A stretch of 11,228 nt of DNA from CAMLDH01 sp966250375 (lineage in GTDB: Bacteria > Pseudomonadota > Gammaproteobacteria > Burkholderiales > Burkholderiaceae_D): contig CBINHE010000116.1 of the NCBI GenBank assembly GCA_966250375.1, forward strand, positions 1 through 11,228. Direction: 5' to 3'. A program made the position numbers and the translations under genes. Below are positions 1 to 5,845 of this stretch, in pieces. Position 1 is the first letter of the stretch; every line of letters begins with the position of its first letter. The notes below the pieces were generated by a model. It worked only from the letters and a program-made list of their open reading frames with translations, was not told the DNA's origin and did no database searches.

Positions 1-720
1 CCGGGCCAATTCAATTCTGACGCTCTCATCGGAAATCCCGAAGTTTTGGATATGCCTAGCAAGCTCGCTTGGATAATTTTCCGCAACACACCGGGCCAAT
101 TCCATTCTGTCGCTCTCATCGGAAATCCCGAAGTTTTGGATATGCCTAGCAAGCTCGCTTGGATAATTTTCCGCAACACACCGAGCCCATTCAATTTTGA
201 CGTGCTCATCGGAAATCCCGAAGTTTTGGATATGCAAGGCAAGCGCGCTTGGATCATTTTCCGCAACACACTGGGCCAATTCCATTCTGTCGCTCTCCTC
301 GGAAATCCCGAAGTTTTGGATATGCTCGGCAAGCAGGTATGGAGCATTTTCCGCAACACGCCGGGCCAATTCAATTTTGACGCTCTCATCGGAAATCCCG
401 AAGTTTTGGATATGCTCGGCAAACTCGTATGGATCTTCTTCCGCAACATGCCGGGCCAATTCAATTTTGACGCTTTCATCGGAAATCCCGAAGTTTTGGA
501 TATGCCCGGCAAGCGCGATTGGATTCTTTTCCGCAACACGCCGGGCCAATTCCATTCTGTCGCACTCCTCGGAAATCCCGAAGTCTTGGATATGCCCGGC
601 AAGCGCGCTTGGATCATTTTCCGCAACACACCGGGCCAATTCCATTCTGTCGCTCTCCTTGGAAATCCCGAAGTCTTGGATATGCTCGGCAAACTCGCTT
701 GGATATTTTTCCAAAACGCT
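1..720. repeat. 90-bp tandem repeat, eight units
   Basis: Units begin at 1, 91, 181, 271, 361, 451, 541 and 631. All are exactly 90 bp, with no indel between copies, and they differ only by substitutions. A decayed partial unit continues at 721-741. The array probably continues left of the window. The constant spacing in multiples of three fits selection on the minus-strand reading frame. Units fall into two subtypes (a V-R/K-I form and a D-R-M form around the acidic turn) that are intermixed rather than grouped. The stretches at 61-90 and 151-180 are identical. Confidence 0.95.
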
Positions 721-1014
721 GCGGGCCAATTCAAGGCGTGACTCTTGTGTCAAATTGGACACATTAAGTTGATCGAAAAATTCCGTTGAATCTTGATTCG
801 CAAGTAACTTCTTAGCCTTTTTAAGTAAGGATGCTTGATCCAAGGCCGTTTTCTTAAGAAACGCCGCACAGTCATATTGATGAGAACGAGAAGAGGAGGC
901 AGCTGTGTTTTCAGAAACAGAAGGATTCGATGTTTGCGCACTAGGACGAACATTCGTCAGAGAGAGTTCAGGTGCAGGGCGCGCAATTAAAGGAGTTGAG
1001 GGCGGTATATTCAT
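1..1014 (-). CDS. Tandem 30-residue helical repeat protein, 3' end beyond window
   Basis: The minus frame is open from ATG (1014-1012) to the left edge, giving 338 visible residues. An in-frame TAA at 1041-1039 fixes the start, although no good Shine-Dalgarno precedes it. Residues 1-60 are rich in Ser, Pro, Thr and Ala and look disordered. Residues 60-78 are Lys/Leu-rich. From about residue 79 a degenerate first repeat leads into perfect-length 30-residue repeats. The invariant core is HIQ-N/D-FGIS, then acidic residues, R/K-I/M-ELAR and VAEN-x-P. The Ala/Leu/Glu spacing suggests two helices per unit, so an alpha-solenoid binding surface. There is no signal peptide or membrane segment. Similar short helical repeats occur in large proteins and secreted effectors of host-associated bacteria, so an effector or protein-binding role is possible but inferred. 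I cannot name the family. The minus strand is preferred because this frame continues into a unique N-terminus with a start codon and the repeats look like amphipathic helices. Confidence 0.75.
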   Translation of the reverse strand, partial: MNIPPSTPLIARPAPELSLTNVRPSAQTSNPSVSENTAASSSRSHQYDCAAFLKKTALDQASLLKKAKKLLANQDSTEFFDQLNVSNLTQESRLELARSVLEKYPSEFAEHIQDFGISKESDRMELARCVAENDPSALAGHIQDFGISEECDRMELARRVAEKNPIALAGHIQNFGISDESVKIELARHVAEEDPYEFAEHIQNFGISDESVKIELARRVAENAPYLLAEHIQNFGISEESDRMELAQCVAENDPSALALHIQNFGISDEHVKIEWARCVAENYPSELARHIQNFGISDESDRMELARCVAENYPSELARHIQNFGISDESVRIELAR

Positions 1015-1045
1015 TTGATTTACACAGAAGTTAGTAATTTAGACG

Positions 1046-1095
1046 ACGAAGGGCCTTCGTGTTCCCTCCCCTTCAAGGGGAAGGAGTACACATCA
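1046..1095. promoter_or_regulatory. Two adjacent dyads in the leader of the repeat gene
   Basis: Positions 1046-1060 are a 15-bp dyad with perfect 7-bp arms (ACGAAGG/CCTTCGT) around one G. Immediately beside it, 1061-1095 forms an imperfect hairpin whose core is TCCCC-ttcaa-GGGGA. Both lie 32-81 bp upstream of the minus-strand start at 1014. They could be an operator, a 5'-UTR structure or the remains of a terminator; no U-run follows on either strand, so an intrinsic terminator is unlikely. On the plus strand, GGGGAAGGAG at 1077-1086 precedes ATG 1095 and a 10-codon reading frame ending in TAG at 1127, which may be coincidence or the stub of a lost gene. Confidence 0.35.
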
Positions 1096-1127
1096 TGCAA
1101 CCTTTGCCTGAATTCCTGACTTCTTAG

Positions 1128-1600
1128 TAATGCAACATAAATAAGGGGAATCTGGACCTAGCGGGAGGAATTTTGGTCTGTAGTTACAGAAACCAAAGAG
1201 CAAAGCCCTCCTGCGAATGTGCAAAGGCAACAAGTAAGTGGCACACAGCAATAGCTAGTTCCATAGGTAATCCCCCATTTTTTCGAGCCAATAGGACAGA
1301 TTGTTCATATTCCGGGTCAATGTTTTCATTTTCCGGTTTGAGGCGGATGCCATGCTGATTAACTCCACTTTTAATGTTTACGGCTCGGTACGGGACAAAA
1401 TTTTCGTTAGGGAAGCGCAGATTTAATCGATTTTCCCGAATCGCCACCTTTATAAATCAACGAGTTGCGAGTGTATTTTGGCGAAAAAACGATTAAATCC
1501 GCGTTTCCTTAGTTCAATTTCAGGTTCTTCGTTAATGCGGTGGAGGAAGTGGCGGTGCCGTGAGCGCAACGCTATGCGCGCGTGACCAGGCTGATGGAAA
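1128..1600. other. Stretch without a recognisable gene
   Basis: No gene here is convincing. The longest minus-strand frame (1447-1184, GTG start, 87 codons, no Shine-Dalgarno) has a short motif, N-x-DPEYE-x7-AR, faintly like the C-terminal part of LarC nickel-pincer nucleotide proteins. One short match does not support a call. The right third is occupied by the inverted repeat at 1411-1508, and the stretch leads into a transposase remnant. Confidence 0.4.
1411..1508. repeat. Imperfect 28-bp inverted repeat, 42-bp spacer
   Basis: The arms at 1411-1438 and 1481-1508 match in reverse complement at about 23 of 28 positions, around a perfect core GATTTAATCG. Arms of this length are longer than a typical terminator stem, and no T-run follows, so insertion-sequence ends, a small non-autonomous element or a divergent operator pair are likelier. 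A transposase fragment starts about 90 bp to the right, which favours a transposon-derived origin. No target-site duplication was identified. Confidence 0.5.
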
Positions 1601-1824
1601 GTGTCGTCGTCCAACTGCTGCAATCCGGATAGCGGCGAATGGCTGCAGGTACGCCGCATTGTATTGCCGCTGTCGTCACCGAGGCGCAACGGCGATACTG
1701 AATTGATTCTGTTGACGGATTTGCCGCCTACGATCCATGCCGATTGAGTGTGCGATGTCTATCGTGATCACTGGCAAATCGAAACGCATTACCAGAAGCT
1801 GACGCAACAACTCCATTGCGAACT
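1601..1824 (+). pseudogene. IS4-family transposase remnant
   Basis: One plus frame reads EWLQVRRIVLPLS, then LILLTDLPPTIHAD, an in-frame TGA at 1745-1747, then VCDVYRDHWQIETHYQKLTQ and LHCE. This matches the C-terminal catalytic block of IS4-type DDE transposases: the LTDLP strand carrying the second Asp, followed by the YRE-type helix with its catalytic Glu. The usual Arg two residues after the Tyr-Arg pair is His here. The N-terminal two thirds and the last part are absent, and the upstream frame is broken by stops. It is a dead fragment and shows past transposition in this segment. Confidence 0.7.
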
Positions 1825-1872
1825 ACTCATTCAGCATGTTTTACAGGGAGGGCTGCTTTTAAAGGGGTGGTC

Positions 1873-3522
1873 CTAAAACCCGAGCGACGTACGGTAAGCA
1901 CGCCTTTGCCGCTCGCGCCCGAGGCGGATCGTGATTTCCTCGAAATCGACCGCGGTTGCCTTCAATGCCGCCTCCGGGCTCAATTGGCCGGCGGCCGCTT
2001 CCGCCAGATGCACATCGAGCGCCTGCCAGTAGCTGTAAGCGCCGGGAATGCGCAGATAAGGCAACTGCAGCTTGTTGCTGAAATTATCGAAATACGCATG
2101 CAGATATTCCCGAACATCGGCCTCGTTCCAGCCTACCTTCAGGTAAGTTTCGATCTGCCCGCTGCCGTCCGGCGGCAAAAAATGATATGTCCGCCCGGGA
2201 TCAATGCCGTCCCAGCCGCGCGCCGCATACACTTGCGACTTCTCCTTCGTGGCCAGCAAGGCGAACAGGTAATACGTCGCCTCCGGCGCCTTCGAGTCCT
2301 TCGAAATCACCCCGGCCCACGAACCGCCCGTAGTATTGCCAACCACGTTGGGTTGCGCGCTCTTGACCCATTTGTGCTGTGCGATGCTGTAGTACTCGCT
2401 GGCGCCAGGCAACGGTGCCGAGCCGATCTTGCCTTTGATCTTGCTGCCTTCTTGCTGCGCCAATCCCCCGAGATCGCCCCAGGTAAAGGTCAGGGCCGCG
2501 CGTCCCGCCAGGAAATGATCCCAACTCTTGCCAAGGTCCCAGTTGAGCATATCCTTCGGCCCGAACCGGACCAGATCGACTAATGCCGTGAGCGCCCGCA
2601 CATGGCCTGGACTCTCGATCAGCGGCTTCATTGTCTGCGGATCGAACCAGTACATTTTCGGATTGTCCGGACCGATCACGAACGGCGCCGAAAACGACAT
2701 GAAATGGAACATGCCCTGCGCACTGGCCATTAGATGCAAGGACAGGCCGTGGTCAGGTGTGCCGTCACCGTTGAGATCCTTGCCGTTGAAATATTCGGCC
2801 ACATCGCGGAACTGCGCCCAGGTCTTCGGCACGCCGAGCGGGTACCCGTACTTTTGCCGGAACGCTGCCTGATGCTGCGGGTTCGCCAGCAAATCGCGGC
2901 GGTAATACATGATCTGTCCGTCGTGGTCGTTGGCCACCATGTATTTCTTGCCGCCATAGGACAGCAGGCTGCGCGGTGCCGGCAACACATCGTCGATGTT
3001 CCATTTCGGGAAACGCGGATCGTTGTAGTACTTGTCGTAGGAAATGATGTAATCGCCTGCCACCAGTTCACCGAGCCACCAGGCGCCTGCAAGCGATGCG
3101 TCATACTTGCCGGCATGGTTGACCACATCGGAAAAAAAATTCTCGAAATTTTCGTTGAATGGAACCTGCATGATGTTGAGCTTGGCGCCAGTGGCCGCCT
3201 CGAATTCCTCTTTCAGCTCTGGAATTGACAAGGAAATGACGCCGTTCGACATAATTACCGTCACGCTCTGACCGGTGAACGGACAATCACCGGGCTTGCA
3301 TGGTTGAACTACTTTGTTGGGCGGCACAATATCGCCCGCATTGACTACAGTGACTGTAGCGCCGCCCTTTGCCTTGACCGGCTCGGATGACGTCGCCCCC
3401 GCCGCAGCAGATAAAAACATCAGCAGTGCGTAAAGTATCCAAATACCGATATGGTTAAACGTTAGACTCGCCCAATGCATTGAAACGTACGGAGAATCGC
3501 CAGCGTTCGGATACAGATTCAT
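1873..3522 (-). CDS. ABC transporter extracellular solute-binding protein, family 1 (sugar type)
   Basis: A 549-residue periplasmic binding protein. Start chosen at ATG 3522-3520, which has GGAAAGGCGG just upstream; the longer in-frame ATG at 3543 has no Shine-Dalgarno. A hydrophobic segment (IGIWILYALLMFLSAAAG, about residues 25-42) is the signal peptide, after an unusually long N-terminal extension. The mature part follows family-1 order: an opening strand (QSVTVIMSNG), a helix with LKEEFEAATGAKLNI, a hinge region with NDHDGQIMYYRRDLL, a PKTWAQFRDVAEYF helix, and a TGGSWAGVISKDSK segment near the ligand cleft. Extras include a Cys-x4-Cys pair (residues 75 and 80) and an EF-hand-like loop DLNGDGTPDHG (249-259) that could bind calcium. 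Many family members bind oligosaccharides or sugar derivatives, but the ligand cannot be told. No permease or ATPase gene lies beside it, so partners must be encoded elsewhere or the gene is an orphan. Confidence 0.9.
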   Translation of the reverse strand: MNLYPNAGDSPYVSMHWASLTFNHIGIWILYALLMFLSAAAGATSSEPVKAKGGATVTVVNAGDIVPPNKVVQPCKPGDCPFTGQSVTVIMSNGVISLSIPELKEEFEAATGAKLNIMQVPFNENFENFFSDVVNHAGKYDASLAGAWWLGELVAGDYIISYDKYYNDPRFPKWNIDDVLPAPRSLLSYGGKKYMVANDHDGQIMYYRRDLLANPQHQAAFRQKYGYPLGVPKTWAQFRDVAEYFNGKDLNGDGTPDHGLSLHLMASAQGMFHFMSFSAPFVIGPDNPKMYWFDPQTMKPLIESPGHVRALTALVDLVRFGPKDMLNWDLGKSWDHFLAGRAALTFTWGDLGGLAQQEGSKIKGKIGSAPLPGASEYYSIAQHKWVKSAQPNVVGNTTGGSWAGVISKDSKAPEATYYLFALLATKEKSQVYAARGWDGIDPGRTYHFLPPDGSGQIETYLKVGWNEADVREYLHAYFDNFSNKLQLPYLRIPGAYSYWQALDVHLAEAAAGQLSPEAALKATAVDFEEITIRLGRERQRRAYRTSLGF

Positions 3523-3546
3523 CTTCCGCCTTTCCGTTGCCATTGA

Positions 3547-3879
3547 TTACCATATTGTTCGATTCGGCGCTGGAGAGCGAGTTCCTGCCCGCTCGGTATT
3601 CCTCTTCAAAAAACACAAATGCGCTATTTCCCATGCAGCAGAAACGCCGCGATTCAATGAAATCTCTTTGCTGTCCAAATACCTCTTCGCAAGATTCAAA
3701 ATGATCCTGGATTGGTATCCCTTGGCCAACACGCGCAGTAACACTGAGGCGAGAATAGTTTTTTCGTAGGCATCAGCCAGAATCTGCCAGACCTGGAACG
3801 CTTGCGCTGGCCGGTCTTGCCATCGCCGTCTTATGGCGTTGCGAATCAATGGTGGGGGCACACCCTGCAATCTCGGCAA
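3547..3879 (-). CDS. Possible small hypothetical protein upstream of the solute-binding gene
   Basis: A frame of 110 codons on the minus strand ends 24 bp before the solute-binding protein start. It has no ATG; the only usable start is TTG at 3879-3877, preceded by TGGAGCGAA. The predicted protein is Lys/Arg-rich, with a helical central part (QAFQVWQILADAYEK, then LRVLAKGYQSRIILNLAKRYL). I recognise no family. Spacing and orientation would suit a two-gene operon, but the weak start and lack of homology leave open that it is a gene fragment or the non-coding leader of the solute-binding gene. Confidence 0.3.
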   Translation of the reverse strand: MPRLQGVPPPLIRNAIRRRWQDRPAQAFQVWQILADAYEKTILASVLLRVLAKGYQSRIILNLAKRYLDSKEISLNRGVSAAWEIAHLCFLKRNTERAGTRSPAPNRTIW

Positions 3880-3951
3880 TTCGCTCCAGGGATGTGATTC
3901 ATCGGCGCGTCAGCGGCGTATCCCGCTGGATCGCCGCCCCTTCAGCATTGG

Positions 3952-4362
3952 CTAATGCTTTTTGATTTTGAAATCGTGGTCAAGAACAAGGCGAGTTGAC
4001 GCGATCAGACTGCTCAAACCCAATATCAACTGTGTCAATGTATCACTGGGCAACGCCCATATTTGCGAACGCGGGGCCTCCACGTGAGTGGTGGCAGTAA
4101 TGACCGGTGCTACCCACTCGGCCTCGGGCGTCACGTCCAGCAAAACATCGCCATCGGGCGTGGTGTGCATGAAGATATCGCCTCCTGCAGCAAGGCAAAA
4201 GCAAATCCCGTAACCGTAACCGGTCGCGTTGGCCTGCTTTATATGCTGCTGAAGATCGCGATTGTAAGTATCGATCCAGGCTTCGACATCGTAGGTTGTC
4301 GTCAAGACGATCCATGGGCGCTCGGAAGGCGCCGCCCTTTTTGTGAGGCCCACGTCGTTCAT
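3952..4362 (-). CDS. Hypothetical protein coupled to proQ-like gene
   Basis: A 136-residue protein of unknown function. ATG 4362-4360 is chosen because it comes one base after the TGA (4366-4364) of the ProQ-like gene, a layout typical of translational coupling; longer starts would overlap the ProQ frame deeply. The N-terminal half contains RPWIVLTTTYDVEAWIDTYN and a GYGYGICFCLAAGGDIF strand; the middle has HTTPDGDVLLDVTPEAEWVAPVI; the C-terminus is a helix (TLTQLILGLSSLIASTRLVLDH) with a basic tail. It has no signal peptide or full transmembrane segment and is probably cytoplasmic. Co-expression with an RNA chaperone suggests, but does not prove, a shared task. Confidence 0.7.
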   Translation of the reverse strand: MNDVGLTKRAAPSERPWIVLTTTYDVEAWIDTYNRDLQQHIKQANATGYGYGICFCLAAGGDIFMHTTPDGDVLLDVTPEAEWVAPVITATTHVEAPRSQIWALPSDTLTQLILGLSSLIASTRLVLDHDFKIKKH

Positions 4363-4363
4363 G

Positions 4364-4783
4364 TCAACTGCGGTGAGAGAATTTTGCTGCGAGTTGATTG
4401 AGTTTCTCGGCGCTCTGGCGTGCGGCCTCTTCGGCTTCACGCTCAGCCTTGCGTTGCGCGGCGGCCTTCTTGAACCGCTCGCGCAAGATCTCCGATGCAT
4501 GTGCGCGATGGGTTTCCGCCACTTCATCCGCGGTGTTGCCATCAAGGTCGAATCTGACCGTGGCCTTTTCCATTCCCTTCAGATACCGTAGCGAATTTGT
4601 GTGAATGCCGAGTGCGGTGCGCAGAACCTTGCGGTCGAGTTCGGGCAACCGCGCACGGAGTTGCTTGTCAATGCCGATTGCCAACGGCATGTACTCGCGA
4701 AATACCGCAAATTTCCCCTGTAGTTCCTTGAGTAAAGTACGAGCCGGCTGGGCTGGAGCTGAGATAGGAGTTGGCGTAGTCAT
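4364..4783 (-). CDS. ProQ/FinO-family RNA chaperone
   Basis: A 139-residue protein. Start at ATG 4783-4781, preceded by AGGA eight bases upstream; a longer in-frame extension to 4981 has no family character. Residues 15-110 are a ProQ/FinO domain: LLKELQGKFAVFREYMPLAIGIDKQL forms the first helices, ALGIHTNSLRYLKGM is the characteristic RNA-contact helix region, and VRFDLDG the following turn. A charged Lys/Glu/Ala-rich tail (103-139) is predicted helical. Such proteins bind structured RNAs, often 3' hairpins of small RNAs and mRNAs, and modulate stability or pairing. The long linker and Tudor-like C-terminal domain of E. coli ProQ are absent, so this is a minimal version as found in several betaproteobacteria and plasmids. 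It is probably transcribed with the downstream unknown gene. Confidence 0.88.
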   Translation of the reverse strand: MTTPTPISAPAQPARTLLKELQGKFAVFREYMPLAIGIDKQLRARLPELDRKVLRTALGIHTNSLRYLKGMEKATVRFDLDGNTADEVAETHRAHASEILRERFKKAAAQRKAEREAEEAARQSAEKLNQLAAKFSHRS

Positions 4784-5046
4784 TGATATAGTCCTGCGTA
4801 CAAGTTCGAAATCGGGGCAGCATATCATGGACATGCGCCATGACTCCAGCAAGCCGCCTGTTTCCCCGTAAACCAGACGCGGATTTGCGTCCGGAATCAT
4901 CTGCGGCAGGCTGGGGAAAATGACAAGCGAATGTTCAACTGCACTACTATTTCCAGATGCGCAGTCGTTTGATTTATACATCCGTGCCGTTACTGTATGA
5001 CAATCGATGGTTTACTATAGAGGCTCAACAACCCGTGAGCAAAATC
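4784..5046. promoter_or_regulatory. Divergent intergenic region
   Basis: This 263-bp stretch separates the minus-strand proQ-like gene from the plus-strand small gene and must carry promoters for both if they are expressed separately. For the plus gene, TTACTG (4990-4995) and TACTAT (5013-5018) are 17 bp apart, 28 bp before ATG 5047. The -10 box is fair and the -35 box poor. No clear sigma-70 pair was found for the minus side. Confidence 0.3.
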
Positions 5047-5286
5047 ATGACAAAGATAAGTGAAACCACTTCCATTGATGATGACGATTCAGTATGGATC
5101 GTGTATGAATCGCCACCCGATTTCCCCGATCAATATGTAGCGCGCCGACTGCACCTGAGCCGCCCCACCTCGGACTATGTAGTGGGGAACACGCTTATCG
5201 AGGTGCGCAGCAAGCTGCCCAAGGGTCTTTTCAGGATCGAGCGTAGCGACCGGGATGACCCGTTGATTCGCGAATCCTGGATCTGA
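5047..5286 (+). CDS. Small conserved-looking hypothetical protein
   Basis: A 79-residue acidic protein. I choose ATG 5047 because family-like sequence begins close behind it; an in-frame ATG at 4957 would add 30 residues of ordinary-looking intergenic translation. Features are an Asp run (residues 11-14), VWIVYESPPDFPDQYVARR, GNTLIEVRSKLPKGL and DDPLIRESWI. I recall a widespread uncharacterised family with the same order of a W-V/I-VYE-x-P-x-DYPD-x-(F/Y)VARR block, an LxxVR-x-x-LPxGL block and a final acidic-Trp block, but can name no domain and no function. No signal peptide or membrane segment. It is convergent with the remnants to its right. Confidence 0.6.
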   Translation: MTKISETTSIDDDDSVWIVYESPPDFPDQYVARRLHLSRPTSDYVVGNTLIEVRSKLPKGLFRIERSDRDDPLIRESWI

Positions 5287-5440
5287 ACGCTGAAGCAATG
5301 TTTTCGGTTACGGCCTGAATCAACGCGTCATCCTGAGACAGTGCCGACAGTATTTTCACTGGCCTGACAAGACCAGTCCTGGTTTTGCCTTTGTCCGTAA
5401 ACACCGAAATTCGGCAAGGCAAGGCCATGTTGAGTCGCAT
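5287..5440 (-). pseudogene. DUF302-domain fragment
   Basis: The minus frame from ATG 5440 reads MRLNMALPCRISVFTDKGKT, then TGLVRPVKILSALSQDDALI and a closing helix. This is the second half of a DUF302 domain, where RLNMALPCRISVY-x-D and a later hydrophobic helix are typical. The first half (the strand and FEVxNP segment) is missing; upstream sequence is instead a membrane-fusion-protein fragment in another frame. The same frame stays open to a stop at 5231, overlapping the 3' end of the convergent gene. The best reading is a scrap left by a deletion rather than a working small protein. Confidence 0.55.
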
Positions 5441-5454
5441 CAGACAACACCACC

Positions 5455-5735
5455 CATCATGCCTCCATTCTCGGCTGACACAAAACCTTCGAAGCGCATG
5501 CTGGTGGGGTCGATCACCTTCAGCCGCTCTTTACCGACTTGCGCGGTATCGTCCCGAAACCTTGCGCTCGCTGATCATACCGTCGAATGGTGCGCGCACT
5601 TCAGTGCATTGCGATTGCTGGCGCGCCTGCACCGATCTAGTCTTGGCCGCAATCAGGTCACTCTGCGCATTGCTGCGATGGATTTCCGCATCCTTGAGCG
5701 GCTGCATTGATACCATGCCGGAACCGTGCAAGGTC
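5455..5735 (-). pseudogene. RND/HlyD-type periplasmic adaptor (membrane fusion protein) remnant
   Basis: In minus frames, GSGMVSMQPLKDAEIHRS, a coiled-coil stretch (QSDLIAAKTRSVQARQQ), then TEVRAPFDGMISERKVS is the classic hairpin-to-lipoyl return of RND efflux adaptors. After KVS the frame breaks. The neighbouring frame continues with DDTAQVGKERLKVIDPTSMR and FEGFVSAENGG, the start of the beta-barrel domain, before ending at a stop. A TAG also interrupts the frame just upstream of the GSGMVS block. N- and C-terminal parts and any RND pump gene are absent. It is a clear frameshifted pseudogene of an export-system subunit. Confidence 0.75.
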
Positions 5736-5845
5736 TACAGCCGTTGCCTGCTTGCAAACGGGTACCCGCTCTGCAAAGGATGTGCAACAACGCAATGCGC
5801 CCCAAAGAGACTTGGAGCGCCCCTTATATCTGGGGAAAATCTGTT

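Noticed and set aside
1..720. CRISPR array
   Set aside because: Units are 90 bp with variation spread across them. There are no invariant short repeats separated by unique spacers, and the array is coding.
46..772. Two plus-strand ORFs of 231 and 191 codons across the 90-bp repeats
   Set aside because: They are antisense shadows kept open by the repeat periodicity. They have only TTG- or ATG-like starts inside repeat units and no family character, while the minus frame extends into a unique start region.
1184..1447. 87-codon minus-strand ORF with a LarC-like DPEYE motif
   Set aside because: It has a GTG start without Shine-Dalgarno, only one short resemblance, and its start lies inside an inverted repeat; not enough to call a gene.
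1816..3228. Plus-strand ORFs of 255, 114 and 164 codons
   Set aside because: They lie antisense to the clear solute-binding protein gene, and their translations match no family.
3944..3963. Terminator AGCATT-ggct-AATGCT followed by T-run on the plus strand
   Set aside because: The stem is only 6 bp and AT-rich, and no plus-strand gene ends nearby; on the minus strand there is no T-run after the stem.
4784..4981. N-terminal extension of the ProQ-like protein to 4981
   Set aside because: The extra 66 residues lack domain character, and ATG 4783 has a good Shine-Dalgarno.
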